The position numbers and the translations under genes were made by a program. The notes beneath the pieces were generated by a model. That model had not been told where the DNA came from and ran no database searches. It saw nothing but the letters and a program-made list of their open reading frames with translations. From Halobaculum sp. CBA1158 (lineage in GTDB: Archaea; Halobacteriota; Halobacteria; Halobacteriales; Haloferacaceae): 64,000 nucleotides of DNA. Shown piece after piece: positions 24,714-33,643 of this stretch. The stretch is from positions 1,178,001-1,242,000 of the forward strand of contig NZ_CP090371.1 of the NCBI RefSeq assembly GCF_021431925.1, in the 5' to 3' direction. Positions within the stretch are counted from its first letter, which is position 1, and every line of letters begins with the position of its first letter.

Positions 24714-25973
24714 GTGTCTCCGACCGTCACGAAGACGTTGCAGGCGACGTTCGCGCCACCCACCGCGCACAAGCAGTCGAAACTCACCGACCTGCTCGAA
24801 ACCTACCGTGACGGTCTGCAAGAGGCGTTCGACGCCGGGGCGAGTACCATGTCGGCGGTGAGTGACATCGTGACGCCCTACGACCTGCCGTATCAAGCTA
24901 AAGCCGCGCTCTGCAACTACGTCCCGAAACTCCGCAAGACGTACAACGCCAAGGAGTTGGACGACGGCCACCCGATACGGCTCACGAATCAGGCTGCAAA
25001 GTTCGACCACTCCGAAGAACGCGAGTACGAGTTCACGTGGTGGGTTCCGCGTCCCGGTCGGGGAACGAACTTCTGGATACCGCTCCGCATCAATCCCGAA
25101 CAGGAAGACCTCTGGCACGACCTCGTATCGGAGGACGCGAAGGCGGGGGAGATACGGCTTCAACAGCACCGGCAGAACTGGGTACTGCACGTCACCGTCG
25201 AGTACCCGGTTGAAGAACCAGCGACGGACGGTGACGCCACGCACATCGGCTTAGACATCGGAGAAACCGCTCTCATCACGGGCTGTGCCCTCAAGGACGG
25301 TTCTCCGACTGACCCGTTCGTGTGTAGCGGAAGTAGAGCGAAGCATCTCCGCAAAGAGATGCACACGACCCTGAAACGACTCCAAGAGCGTGACGCATCC
25401 GAGTGGCGGATTGAAGACCGCTTCTCGCACTACCAGAACGCGCTCACCGACATCGTGGAGAAAGCGTCTCGGCAGGCCGTCGAGTACGCCACACAGTTTG
25501 AGAATCCGGTGTTGGTGATGGAGGACTTGACGTACATCCGTGAGCGTCTCGACTACGGGAAGTACATGAATCGTCGGCTTCACTCGTGGGCGTTCGCCCG
25601 ACTGCAAGGGCGCATCGAGGACAAGGCGACGGAAGCAGGCATCCCAGTCGAGTACGTGAATCCGGCGTACACCTCGAAGACGTGCCACTCGTGCCACCGT
25701 ATCGGTCGGCGGGACTCTCAAGCCGAGTTCCGGTGTCCGAACGACGACTGCCACGTTTCGACGTTTCAGGCCGACATCAACGCTTCCGCGAATATCGCAC
25801 GACGGATTGACCCGTGGGGAGAGAGCGTCCCGTTTGACAAGGCGGAACGCGATGACTCGCCACGGGATGGGAGCGGTTGTGACACCGCCACGACTCACCG
25901 TGAGAAGAGCGTACCAGCGCAGATGACGCTCACGGCCTACGAAGAGTCGAAACCCTCTGCCAGCGACGACTGA
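24714..25973 (+). CDS. tnpB: TnpB, RNA-guided endonuclease of the IS605 element
   Basis: A 419-residue RuvC-type nuclease. The triad is complete: Asp181 in HIGLDIGETALITG, Glu270 in VLVMEDLTYIRERL, Asp354 in STFQADINASANIA. A zinc finger is formed by Cys324, Cys327, Cys341 and Cys346. The GTG start at 24,714 leaves one base after the tnpA stop. TnpB proteins of this family use an omega-RNA from the 3' end of their gene and the right end, and cut DNA next to a short motif to promote element retention. Confidence 0.92.
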   Translation: MSPTVTKTLQATFAPPTAHKQSKLTDLLETYRDGLQEAFDAGASTMSAVSDIVTPYDLPYQAKAALCNYVPKLRKTYNAKELDDGHPIRLTNQAAKFDHSEEREYEFTWWVPRPGRGTNFWIPLRINPEQEDLWHDLVSEDAKAGEIRLQQHRQNWVLHVTVEYPVEEPATDGDATHIGLDIGETALITGCALKDGSPTDPFVCSGSRAKHLRKEMHTTLKRLQERDASEWRIEDRFSHYQNALTDIVEKASRQAVEYATQFENPVLVMEDLTYIRERLDYGKYMNRRLHSWAFARLQGRIEDKATEAGIPVEYVNPAYTSKTCHSCHRIGRRDSQAEFRCPNDDCHVSTFQADINASANIARRIDPWGESVPFDKAERDDSPRDGSGCDTATTHREKSVPAQMTLTAYEESKPSASDD

Positions 25974-26028
25974 CTGGTATTCCCCATGCGTGGGAAGCCT
26001 CGCCGTTTACGGCGAGGAGGATGTCACC
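25900..26028 (+). ncRNA. Candidate omega-RNA (TnpB guide scaffold)
   Basis: The 3' end of tnpB and the element's right end contain two stacked hairpins, CCCATGCGTGGG and CCTCGCCGT-TT-ACGGCGAGG. Known TnpB guides come from this position, with the spacer being flanking DNA after the right end (here from about 26,029). The boundaries are guessed from structure only. Confidence 0.4.
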
Positions 26029-26327
26029 AGGGTGGAGAATGTTGTTCAGCATATCGCCATCGCGAACATCGTGATCGATGGCGCGACGATCACCCGCGTC
26101 GCGCTCGTCGACGTTGATATCGACGGCGGTGACAACACCGGTGGACTCGTCGGATTTGGGGACGGGGTGATCGCCGAGGGCTCCGTGTCCGGTGATGTGA
26201 CTGGGGCAAACAAAACGGGCGGGCTCGTCGGGAGAAACTACGCCGACATATCGAACTCGTCCGTGACTGCGAACGTCACCAGCCAGTTCAACACGGGCGG
26301 GATTGTCGGCTATTGTCCCCAAGCTTG
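26029..26327 (+). pseudogene. Fragment of a GLUG-repeat surface protein
   Basis: The forward frame following the IS right end reads ITRVALVDVDIDGGDNTGGL, then VSGDVTGANKTGGLVGRNYA and NVTSQFNTGGIVGYC. The repeated NTGGLVG / KTGGLVG / NTGGIVG units with N-[SG]-x-V-[ST]-x-[DN]-V spacers are GLUG motifs of large adhesin-like surface proteins. It has no start of its own and stops as it enters repeat copy B, so only about 2.5 repeats survive. Confidence 0.65.
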
Positions 26328-26550
26328 ATCCCGATGACTGTCCCGTCGGGAAACTCCGCAAGCCGAACTTTGCCCTCGGCCAGGAGTCGGTCACCGACCG
26401 CCGCAAGGGAGGGAAGCGGCGGTGGCGAGGATGAGGGGGACATGTCTCCGTCGAACCGACGTGGGTACTTGAGTGTGTGACCTGCTCCCGTCGACGGGCG
26501 CGGTACAAGCACAGAGCCGACGCCTAACGCGACGACGAGGCTTACCACGC
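26315..26550. repeat. Direct repeat copy B (truncated 5' end of an RNA-ligase-like gene)
   Basis: A diverged duplicate of 22,646-22,880 in the same orientation. On the minus strand it encodes MSPSSSPPPLPSLAAVGDRL and AEFPDGTVIGIKLGDNS, then the homology ends abruptly at about 26,315 where the GLUG fragment begins. In this copy the hydrophobic upstream tail (SVVSLVVALGVGSVLV) reads in frame into the ATG region without a stop. Confidence 0.8.
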
Positions 26551-26666
26551 TCCACGTACTCGAGTACCGACTCCGTGTTCCGTTCGATCGATTCGTGATA
26601 CCACAGTTCGCTACTGCGTTCGTGGTCCCCATCCACCTCGTCGAGTTCCTCCCGTGGCGTCGCTAC

Positions 26667-27968
26667 TCACCACGTCAGCCCGTCGTAGTTCAGTCCCTCC
26701 CGCGGTTCGACCACGCGACGACCGTCGACAACTATGGGTTCTGCCATCGCGTCGAACTCCGAATTGAGCGCGGCGAATTCGTCCCAATCGGTGACGATAG
26801 CGGCACCATCGGCACCGGCGAGCGCGTCCGCAGCTGAGTCCGCGTACTCCAGGTCCAGGAACCGCTCGCGCATGTTTTCAATTGCGACTGGGTCGTAGGC
26901 GACGACGGTCGCACCCCGCTCTCGCAACGCTTCGATCACGGGGATCGAACGGGAGTTGCGAACGTCGTCGGTTCCCGGCTTGAACGCCAGGCCCAGAACT
27001 GCGATCTGCGCTCCATCGAGATCCACCTTCGCCTCCAACAGGTCGACGAGCCGCGCAGGCTGGCGGTCGTTCACATCGGCGGCCGCATGCAACATCGCCG
27101 GGGAATAGCCTTCACGCTCAGCGGCGGCGATGAGCGCGTTCGTGTCCTTCGGGAAACAGCTTCCGCCCCACCCGAGGCCGCTCCGGAGGAAGCGTTCGCC
27201 GATACGGTCATCGAGACCGATGGCCTCGGCGACCTCGTAGGTGTCAATGTCGAACGCCTTGCAGACGTTGCCGAGGTCGTTGATCAGGCTCACTTTCGCA
27301 GCGAGGAAGGCATTGTTGGCGTACTTGATCATCATCGCAGTTGCCGGGTCGGTGCGGACGACCGGTGCGTCGTGCTCGGCCAGCAGCGGCGCATAGACGC
27401 CGTCGAGTAACTCGTCGGCCCAGTCAACGGTAGTCCCGAACACGAGCTTGTCCGGCTCGCGGAAGTCCGACACGGCCGTTCCCTCCCGGAGGAACTCCGG
27501 GTTCGCGCCGAAGGCGACGCGGTCGCCCCCGTCACCGGCGAGCGGTTCGCCCAGCCCAGTCGCGAGAGCATCGGAAACCTCGGGGAGTGACGGCGGCGTG
27601 ACCGTGCTCTTGACCACGACCAGATGGCGATCGGTGCCGCCGGCGAGCACCTCGCCGGTCATCTCGGCGGCCGCACACAGCGCGTCCGTGTCGATACTGC
27701 CGTCTTCGTGTGAAGGGGTCTGGATCGCGAGGAACGTCAGGTCCGCTTCGGGAACGTCGGCATAGGATGTCGTGGCTCGCAATCGATCGCCAGCATGTTC
27801 TGCGACGAGGTCGCCGAGTCCCGGTTCGTGAATGGGGGCGCGGCCGTCGTTGAGCGCCGCGGCGACCCCGTCGTCGATGTCGATCGCGGTCACCTCGTGG
27901 CGCAAATCAGCAAGGGAGGCCGCAAGCGTCGTACCGACGTAGCCGGAGCCGACGACGTTAATTCGCAT
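26667..27968 (-). CDS. aglM: UDP-glucose 6-dehydrogenase (AglM-like), first copy
   Basis: A 433-residue NAD-dependent nucleotide-sugar dehydrogenase, predicted to oxidise UDP-glucose to UDP-glucuronate in the cytoplasm. The N-terminal Rossmann motif is [20 protein letters not shown]. The catalytic cysteine is Cys261 in [17 protein letters not shown]. The C-terminal UDP-binding domain has [20 protein letters not shown]. In Haloferax volcanii AglM supplies UDP-glucuronate for S-layer N-glycans. The gene is divergent from an AglF-like gene 114 nt away. A related enzyme (UDP-ManNAc dehydrogenase) cannot be excluded. Confidence 0.88.
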   Translation of the reverse strand: MRINVVGSGYVGTTLAASLADLRHEVTAIDIDDGVAAALNDGRAPIHEPGLGDLVAEHAGDRLRATTSYADVPEADLTFLAIQTPSHEDGSIDTDALCAAAEMTGEVLAGGTDRHLVVVKSTVTPPSLPEVSDALATGLGEPLAGDGGDRVAFGANPEFLREGTAVSDFREPDKLVFGTTVDWADELLDGVYAPLLAEHDAPVVRTDPATAMMIKYANNAFLAAKVSLINDLGNVCKAFDIDTYEVAEAIGLDDRIGERFLRSGLGWGGSCFPKDTNALIAAAEREGYSPAMLHAAADVNDRQPARLVDLLEAKVDLDGAQIAVLGLAFKPGTDDVRNSRSIPVIEALRERGATVVAYDPVAIENMRERFLDLEYADSAADALAGADGAAIVTDWDEFAALNSEFDAMAEPIVVDGRRVVEPREGLNYDGLTW

Positions 27969-28050
27969 ATCGACGGGAACCGGGCCGACTCACATGAGCG
28001 TTCCCGTCCGGTCTCGAATTGCAGGTGACTGAGCGGGGAGGCAGACAAGA

Positions 28051-28059
28051 AATATATAC
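28051..28059 (+). promoter_or_regulatory. TATA box of the first nucleotidyltransferase gene
   Basis: AATATATAC is centred 28 nt before the ATG at 28,083, which predicts a leaderless transcript. Confidence 0.6.
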
Positions 28060-28082
28060 GGTGTCGCTCGGAACGCTGTTCC

Positions 28083-28817
28083 ATGCAAGCAGTCGTTCTC
28101 GCCGCAGGCGAGGGGACACGGCTTCGACCGTTAACCGAGGAGAAACCAAAGGGGATGGTCGAGGTCGACGGTGACCCGATTCTCACGCATTGTTTCGATA
28201 CCCTCGTTGACCTCGGCGCGAGTGAGCTCATCGTCGTTGTTGGATATATGAAAGAGACGATCATCCAGCATTACGGCGACGAGTACGAGGGCGTTCCCAT
28301 CACGTACGCGCACCAGCGCGAACAGAAGGGACTCGCCCACGCGCTCCTTACTGTCGAAGATCACATTGACGACGACTTCATGCTCATTCTCGGTGACAAC
28401 GTCTTCGAGGCGAACCTTCAGGACGTGGTCCGCCGGCAGGCCGAGGACCGCGCGGATGCGGCGTTCCTCGTTGAAGAGGTCCCAATGGAGGAAGCATCAC
28501 GCTACGGCGTCTGTGACACCAACAAGTACGGCGAGATCGTCGACGTGATCGAGAAGCCGGATAATCCGCCCTCGAATCTCGTGATGACCGGCTTCTACAC
28601 CTTCACACCGGCGATATTTCACGCCTGCCACCTCGTGCAGCCGAGCGACCGCGGCGAGTACGAGATCAGCGACGCGGTCGGGTTGCTCTTAGAGAGTGGT
28701 CGGACTATCGATGCCATCCCGCTTGATGGCTGGCGGATGGACATCGGTTATCCCGAAGATCGCGACGAGGCGGAGCGACGCCTGCGTGAGGGAGCCGAGA
28801 CGAAAGCGAATGCGTGA
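28083..28817 (+). CDS. aglF: Sugar-1-phosphate nucleotidyltransferase (AglF-like), intact copy
   Basis: A 244-residue nucleotidyltransferase of the GlmU/RmlA fold, predicted to make UDP-glucose from UTP and glucose-1-phosphate, as AglF does in Haloferax. It has the nucleotide signature MQAVVLAAGEGTRLRPLTEE with KPKGMVEVDGDPIL, the metal-binding FMLILGDNVFEANLQDV, EKPDNPPSNLVMTGFYTFTP, and GWRMDIGYPEDRDEAERRL at the end. It is divergent from the UDP-glucose dehydrogenase gene, which would use its product. Confidence 0.87.
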   Translation: MQAVVLAAGEGTRLRPLTEEKPKGMVEVDGDPILTHCFDTLVDLGASELIVVVGYMKETIIQHYGDEYEGVPITYAHQREQKGLAHALLTVEDHIDDDFMLILGDNVFEANLQDVVRRQAEDRADAAFLVEEVPMEEASRYGVCDTNKYGEIVDVIEKPDNPPSNLVMTGFYTFTPAIFHACHLVQPSDRGEYEISDAVGLLLESGRTIDAIPLDGWRMDIGYPEDRDEAERRLREGAETKANA

Positions 28818-29076
28818 GGGGTCTGATCTCGGCGTTTCACGTGTCTCCCACTCTGGTCACGATAGCGTACTACCGCAGACGTGTCTTCTAGAGGATACGA
28901 GAAGGTCTTGTGAGTCGCTTGAATCAAAAGTGATCGAGTCGACGTGGTACGGTGTCGTGCTATTTACCGAACATCTGGCGCGACATCAGAACTACGGGGT
29001 ACCCATCGGGTGAGCTATTTTGCAGGAGGGGCTTTCGTGAGCACAGTCCTCGGTAGTCCCCGTCCGATATCAGTGA

Positions 29077-30381
29077 CTACCAAGTCAGCCCTTCGTAGAC
29101 GATGCCGTCACGTCGGTCGATAGCACGCCGACCGTCGATCACTACAGGCGTCGCCATCGTATCGAATTCCTCTTCAATTTCGGTAATTTCCTCCCAGTCA
29201 GTCACGACGAGCGCGGCAACAGCGCTGCCGAGAGCGGCTGATGCGCTTGAAGCGTAGTTAATGCCTGGGAAGTGCTCCTGCATATTCTCGGCCGCAACCG
29301 GATCGTAGGCGACGACGTTAGCGCCGCGTTCCTGTAGTCCCTCGATGACGGGAATCGCACGAGAGTCCCGGACATCGTCGGTGCCTGGTTTGAACGCGAG
29401 CCCGAGCACGGCGACTCGCTCTCCCGAAACATCGACGTGGGCGTCCATGAACGAGAGGAGCCGATTCGGTTGCCGGTCGTTCACCTCGACCGTAGCGCGA
29501 AGCATAGCAGGGTTGTACTCACGCTCCTGCGCAGCAGCTGTGATCGCAGCAACGTCCTTTCCGAAGCAGGACCCGCCCCAGCCGAGACCACTACGAAGGA
29601 ATCGTTCACTGATGCGGTCATCGAGACCAATTGCGTCGGCAACCTCGTAGGCGTCGATACCGTGTTCCTTACAGATGTTTCCGATATCGTTGATGAGTGA
29701 GACCTTCGCAGCGAGGAAACTGTTATTCGCGTACTTGATCATCTCTGCAGTCCGCGTGTCCGTTTCCACGACTGGTGCCTTCGTCTTCGAGATGAGCGGT
29801 TGGAAGACATCGTGCATATCGGCGAGCGCTCGGTCGTCGTCTGCACCGAGGACGATTTTATCCGGGTTCAGGAAATCCTGTACGGCAGTACCCTCTCGGA
29901 GGAACTCCGGATTCATTCCGACGCCAAAGTCATCTCCAGCTGTCTTCCTGCTTTCCTCTTCCAGAATCGGTGTGATTACGTCTTCAGTGGAACCGGGAAC
30001 GACCGTACTCTTCACGACGATAGTGTGCCAGTCATCTGCCGCTTCGAGCGTCTTCCCCAGTTGGACTGCGCCGGCTTCCATGCTCGAGAGGTCGATGCTG
30101 CCGTCATCGTTCTGTGGTGTCGGCAGACTGAGAAACGTAGCATCGGTATCGAGGATTGCGTCGTACTCCGTGGTCGCCCGCAGTCGTCCGGTACCGCCTT
30201 GGCCTGCGTGTTCCGCGACAAGTTCAGGAAGTCCGTCCTCGTGGATCGTTGGGGCTCCGCTATTAATCGTCTCGACGATATCTTCGTCGATGTCGATGTT
30301 GATGACTTCGTGACCGAGATCCGCGAAACACGCTGCGATAGTCGTTCCCACGTACCCGCTGCCGACAATACTGACGCGCAT
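29077..30381 (-). CDS. aglM: UDP-glucose 6-dehydrogenase (AglM-like), second copy
   Basis: A 434-residue paralogue of the enzyme at 26,667. It has [20 protein letters not shown], the catalytic cysteine in [20 protein letters not shown] (FPKD is FGKD here) and [20 protein letters not shown]. The two proteins are clearly related but diverged over their whole length, so the duplication is not recent or one copy was acquired. Its divergent partner gene (30,470) is broken. The ATG at 30,379-30,381 fits the Rossmann motif; an upstream in-frame extension lies in the partner's 5' region. Confidence 0.87.
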   Translation of the reverse strand: MRVSIVGSGYVGTTIAACFADLGHEVINIDIDEDIVETINSGAPTIHEDGLPELVAEHAGQGGTGRLRATTEYDAILDTDATFLSLPTPQNDDGSIDLSSMEAGAVQLGKTLEAADDWHTIVVKSTVVPGSTEDVITPILEEESRKTAGDDFGVGMNPEFLREGTAVQDFLNPDKIVLGADDDRALADMHDVFQPLISKTKAPVVETDTRTAEMIKYANNSFLAAKVSLINDIGNICKEHGIDAYEVADAIGLDDRISERFLRSGLGWGGSCFGKDVAAITAAAQEREYNPAMLRATVEVNDRQPNRLLSFMDAHVDVSGERVAVLGLAFKPGTDDVRDSRAIPVIEGLQERGANVVAYDPVAAENMQEHFPGINYASSASAALGSAVAALVVTDWEEITEIEEEFDTMATPVVIDGRRAIDRRDGIVYEGLTW

Positions 30382-30469
30382 TATCTGAAAATTCGGCGGT
30401 CGGCTACCCAAGGTTTGGTTACGAGAGTGGAAAGACGTATCACGGTATTCTGCCACCGTTCGGATAGTT

Positions 30470-31203
30470 ATGAAAGCTGTCGTTTTAGCGGCTGGTGAGG
30501 GGACACGACTGCGTCCACTCACGGAAGATAAACCCAAAGGGATGGTTGAACTCAAGGGGAAACCAATTCTCACGCACTATTTCGAACAGCTCGCCGAGTT
30601 AGGTGCAGACGAACTCGTCGTCGTGGTGGGATACCTCAAGCAGAATATCATCGAACACTATGGCGATGAGTTCGAGGGCATCCCGATTACGTATGCACCC
30701 CAACGTGAATAGAAAGGGTTGGCTCACGCGCTATTGACTGTCGAGGAATACATCGACGACGACTTCATGCTGATGCTCGGCGACAACATCTTTCAGGCGA
30801 AACTGGAGGACGTCGTTCGGCGGCAGCAAGAAGATCGGACCGATGCCGCGTTCCTTATCGAGGAAGTAGACTGGGAGGACGCGAGTCGGTATGGAGTGTG
30901 TGATACGAACAAGTACGGAGAGATTACCGATGTCGTGGAAAAGCCCGATGATCCGCCTTCTAATTTGGTGATGACGGATTCTACACGTTCAGTCCGGCTA
31001 TCTTCCACGCATGTCATCTCGTGCAACCATCGAATCGTGGCGAATACGAGATCAGCGAGGCTATCGATTTATTGATTCAGAGCGGACGAATCATCGATGC
31101 TATCGGGCTCGAGGGATGGAGGATTGACGTTGGGTATCCCGAAGACCGGGACGAGGCCGAGGAAAGACTGCAAAATTCAGAACCGATACCCGCAGAGAAT
31201 TGA
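30470..31203 (+). pseudogene. Broken AglF-like nucleotidyltransferase (nonsense and frameshift), second copy
   Basis: This is the paralogue of the gene at 28,083. It begins MKAVVLAAGEGTRLRPLTED normally. At 30,710-30,712 a TAG replaces the CAG found in the intact copy (APQRE-stop-KGLAHALLTV). The frame goes on until about 30,978, where one base is missing relative to the intact copy (GTGATGACGGATTC against GTGATGACCGGCTTC), then continues one frame over as NRGEYEISEAIDLLIQSGRI to 31,203. The rest is well preserved, so inactivation looks recent, or a sequencing error affects two sites. Confidence 0.88.
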
Positions 31204-31362
31204 ATGAGGTACTTGAACGAATAGACCGAAACTACCTTACTGTAACCATCCATTTAGTACTCTTTGACAAATAATCAAGTATTGCTTGATGATTATTCGA
31301 CTACACTGATCCCGATGAGCGAAACAATGTTCTTTACTTGGTTTCGATCTCAGTAGGCTTTG

Positions 31363-32010
31363 ATGCCAACTAGGCGAAGGCGTATACTCCAAATTATCCC
31401 ACTATTCAGCTTCGTCTTTGTTATCGGTATTCACTGGTTGTATTCGCCAGCGGCTATGTTTGAAGGGCTTGACGAACGTGGATGGCTGCTTATTGCTGTT
31501 GGCGTGACTATCTTTTATCTGATTCGTCCCTTCGTGCTCTGGCCACTGAGTCTCGCATCTCTGTTTCTGGGGTACCTCGTTGGATTCCCAAGCGGCGTGC
31601 CGCTCGTCTTGACTGGAACCCTGGTTACGTGTTTCCTGCCGTTCCTTCTCGCAGGCTACTTCCAGGATGTGAATGGCTACACCTCACGGATCTCCGCGAC
31701 TGGTGAGTCAATTGTGACCACCACGGGCGAACTTCGGGGAATGGTTGCTGCTCGACTGTCACCCGCGCCCGCAGATAGTGTCTCTATTGGCGCTGGCTTG
31801 GCCGGTGTCTCCATTTGGAACTTTGCGCTCGGGACGCTCATCGGTGAACTACCCTGGGCTATCTTCTACGTCACTTTTGGACAATCACTCCGGAGCTTCT
31901 CATCGGACTCCGTTCAAACGGTTAATATTGAGTTTCTGCTAGTTGTCAGTAGCGTTGCGGTGCTTCTGTTAGCACGACCTATCTATCTATTTATTTTCCA
32001 AACTGAATAG
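31363..32010 (+). CDS. TVP38/DedA-like (VTT domain) membrane protein
   Basis: A 215-residue integral membrane protein. Helices occur around IIPLFSFVFVIGIHWLY, GWLLIAVGVTIFYLIRPFVL, LASLFLGYLVGFPSGVPLVL and VEFLLVVSSVAVLLLA. The central SxFLGYxxGxxxGxPLxLxG block, and IWNFALGTLIGELPWAIFYV before the last helix, are typical of VTT/SNARE-associated domains. Such proteins are implicated in lipid scrambling or undecaprenyl-phosphate recycling, which would fit a lipid-linked glycan locus. The ATG at 31,363 is preferred over the TTG three bases before it. Confidence 0.8.
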   Translation: MPTRRRRILQIIPLFSFVFVIGIHWLYSPAAMFEGLDERGWLLIAVGVTIFYLIRPFVLWPLSLASLFLGYLVGFPSGVPLVLTGTLVTCFLPFLLAGYFQDVNGYTSRISATGESIVTTTGELRGMVAARLSPAPADSVSIGAGLAGVSIWNFALGTLIGELPWAIFYVTFGQSLRSFSSDSVQTVNIEFLLVVSSVAVLLLARPIYLFIFQTE

Positions 32011-32024
32011 CGAACCACCGTGAA

Positions 32025-33005
32025 TCAGTTGCTTGGGTTTGTGACCTGAGCCTGGTCTCTCACAAACCGGTAGACAACAAACACACAGGTTCCTAGGATC
32101 GCTCCGTACCAGAGCGTGCCAACCCGGATAATTACCGTCGCACTCACCGCAATAGTCTGGGTGTATCCTAAGATGACGAGCATCCCGACCATACTGGCTT
32201 CCGCGGCCGCTAATCCCCCCGGGAGGAGGCTGGCCGCACCCACGACCGACCCCAACCCGAACACGAACAATGCGGCCAGGAGGGTCGCTTCTGAACTGAA
32301 TCCACTCAGCACCACCCACAGCGCAACTCCCTCTAAGCCCCACGCCACGAGGCTAATGAGAAACGCGATACTGAGCGGTCGCACCTGGAACAGCGTGTAC
32401 GTATTCTCATAGAATTTCTCTAACTCAGTAGCATACGATCCAACAATTGGAAGCGTCTCCAACCATCTCAAAACACGTAGACAAAAATTCCGCCACTGAA
32501 GCAAACTGATACCAAAGAGGAACAGGAGAATCACGCCGATCAACACGACGGATGACCGCTGATAGATAAGTATTCCCAGAAACGCGAACACCGACAGCGC
32601 GATCAAATCAGTCACCCGCTCAGCACCGACCACGGACGCTGTCCGACTAACTGGTACATCGCGGAGGTCACGGAGGAACCATGCCTTCCAGACTTCACCT
32701 GCTTTCCCAGGAGTCACGACCATCATCAAACCGCTGAAAAACACAATCAGACTCGTCTTGAGGGGGATATCAATATCCAAGTGCCGGAGATAGTACTCCC
32801 ACTTGAGAAACCGCACACCGTAGCTAATCGTAGCGAGGAGGAACACGACGCCAATCCGCCAGAGATCAACCGCAAGGAGTGCCGAAACGACTTGCGAGGC
32901 ATCACCGACGACGAACATCCCAAAGAACACAGCAACTGTCAGGAGTGCTGTAACCCAGAGCCCGTGTTGGCGGATCGCTCGTTGGACTGTCGAGAGGACG
33001 CGCAT
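32025..33005 (-). CDS. Lysylphosphatidylglycerol synthase TM region / UPF0104 family membrane protein
   Basis: A 326-residue polytopic protein with about eight helices. It matches the LPG_synthase_TM family: LWRIGVVFLLATISYGVRFL near the start, FFSGLMMVVTPGKAGEVWKA (the conserved T-P-G-x-x-G-E motif), VSRTASVVGAERVTDLIALS and AASLLPGGLAAAEASMVGML. Proteins of this fold flip or move polyprenyl-linked substrates or aminoacylate lipids; no catalytic synthase domain is attached here. It is the last gene of a tightly overlapping operon (UbiA, PHP, this). Confidence 0.88.
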   Translation of the reverse strand: MRVLSTVQRAIRQHGLWVTALLTVAVFFGMFVVGDASQVVSALLAVDLWRIGVVFLLATISYGVRFLKWEYYLRHLDIDIPLKTSLIVFFSGLMMVVTPGKAGEVWKAWFLRDLRDVPVSRTASVVGAERVTDLIALSVFAFLGILIYQRSSVVLIGVILLFLFGISLLQWRNFCLRVLRWLETLPIVGSYATELEKFYENTYTLFQVRPLSIAFLISLVAWGLEGVALWVVLSGFSSEATLLAALFVFGLGSVVGAASLLPGGLAAAEASMVGMLVILGYTQTIAVSATVIIRVGTLWYGAILGTCVFVVYRFVRDQAQVTNPSN

Positions 33006-33643
33006 CAGAGATTCACCATTCTGAGTGCGTCATTCAGTTTCGTCGCAGTATGGCCCGAGAGATAGCCCCCTCGTCCTGCTGTCTGGGTTGCTGTAGATTC
33101 GATAGCCTCACGCAGTGGCGGCTCACAAACGGTCGTAGACCGTCCCACCTCCATTGGAAAGTGGGCATCGCTTCCGCCCGTGATCGCTAAGTCGTGCTGA
33201 GTAGCGAACTCTCGGGCGTGACGGTTGAATCGAGAGAGTAGACAACGTGAATTTTGCACTTCAACGGCGTCAACGCGTGAGGCTATTGCGTCGAGATCTG
33301 TGTCGTAATACTCTCGAAATCTGTCAAACGGATGTGAGAGGATCGCAATCCCATCTTGCTCGTGGACGTGTTCAATTACGGTTACTGGGTCGGTTTGCGG
33401 TGGTTCATCATTAACGTACAACGCGAGAAGATGGCCCTGTGTCGTCGTTACTTCTACCCCAGGAATCACGTTTAGGTCAGCAGGCGCGAGATCGGCGACC
33501 TCATCGTATCCCGCTAACGTATCGTGGTTTGTGATAGCAATCCCCTCTAATCCCGCATCAATGGCCGCATCGACAACGTCAGCTGGAGAGGCTCGTGAGC
33601 ACGGCGATGCGTCGGTATGCACTTGGAGGTCGTACTGCTTCAC
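33005..33643 (-). CDS. PHP-domain phosphoesterase
   Basis: A 212-residue metal-dependent phosphoesterase. Metal-ligand motifs in order: DLQVHTDASPCS (residue 5-16), GIAITNHDTLAG, VIPGVEVTTTQGH, AILSHPFDRF, VEVQNSR and ITGGSDAHFPMEVG. The usual HxH at the first motif reads QxH here, so one ligand is altered. The family hydrolyses phosphomonoesters including nucleotide and sugar phosphates. Overlaps with UbiA upstream and LPG-TM downstream are 4 and 1 nt, so the substrate is probably a product of the UbiA step (inference). Confidence 0.85.
   Translation of the reverse strand: MKQYDLQVHTDASPCSRASPADVVDAAIDAGLEGIAITNHDTLAGYDEVADLAPADLNVIPGVEVTTTQGHLLALYVNDEPPQTDPVTVIEHVHEQDGIAILSHPFDRFREYYDTDLDAIASRVDAVEVQNSRCLLSRFNRHAREFATQHDLAITGGSDAHFPMEVGRSTTVCEPPLREAIESTATQTAGRGGYLSGHTATKLNDALRMVNL

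Larger units (their letters stand above)
24190..26028 (+). mobile_element. IS200/IS605-family element with tnpA and tnpB
   Basis: The element carries intact Y1 transposase and TnpB genes one nucleotide apart. The left end has a subterminal hairpin (CCTGCCCTTTAGGACGGG, 24,197-24,214). The right end has CCCATGCGTGGG (25,983-25,994) and the strong stem CCTCGCCGT-TT-ACGGCGAGG (25,998-26,017). No inverted repeats or target duplication, as expected for this family. The exact ends are estimates. It may still be active, since both proteins keep all catalytic residues. Confidence 0.8.

Noticed and set aside
25251-25898. Minus-strand frame antisense to tnpB
   Set aside because: TnpB is complete on the plus strand with RuvC triad and zinc finger; the antisense frame has no features.
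26391-26636. Minus-strand frame with ELWYHESIERNTESVLEYVE upstream of repeat copy B
   Set aside because: It reads through the repeat in a different frame from the RNA-ligase-like gene and has a weak, Arg-rich ending; it may be the tail of a lost neighbour but cannot be called.
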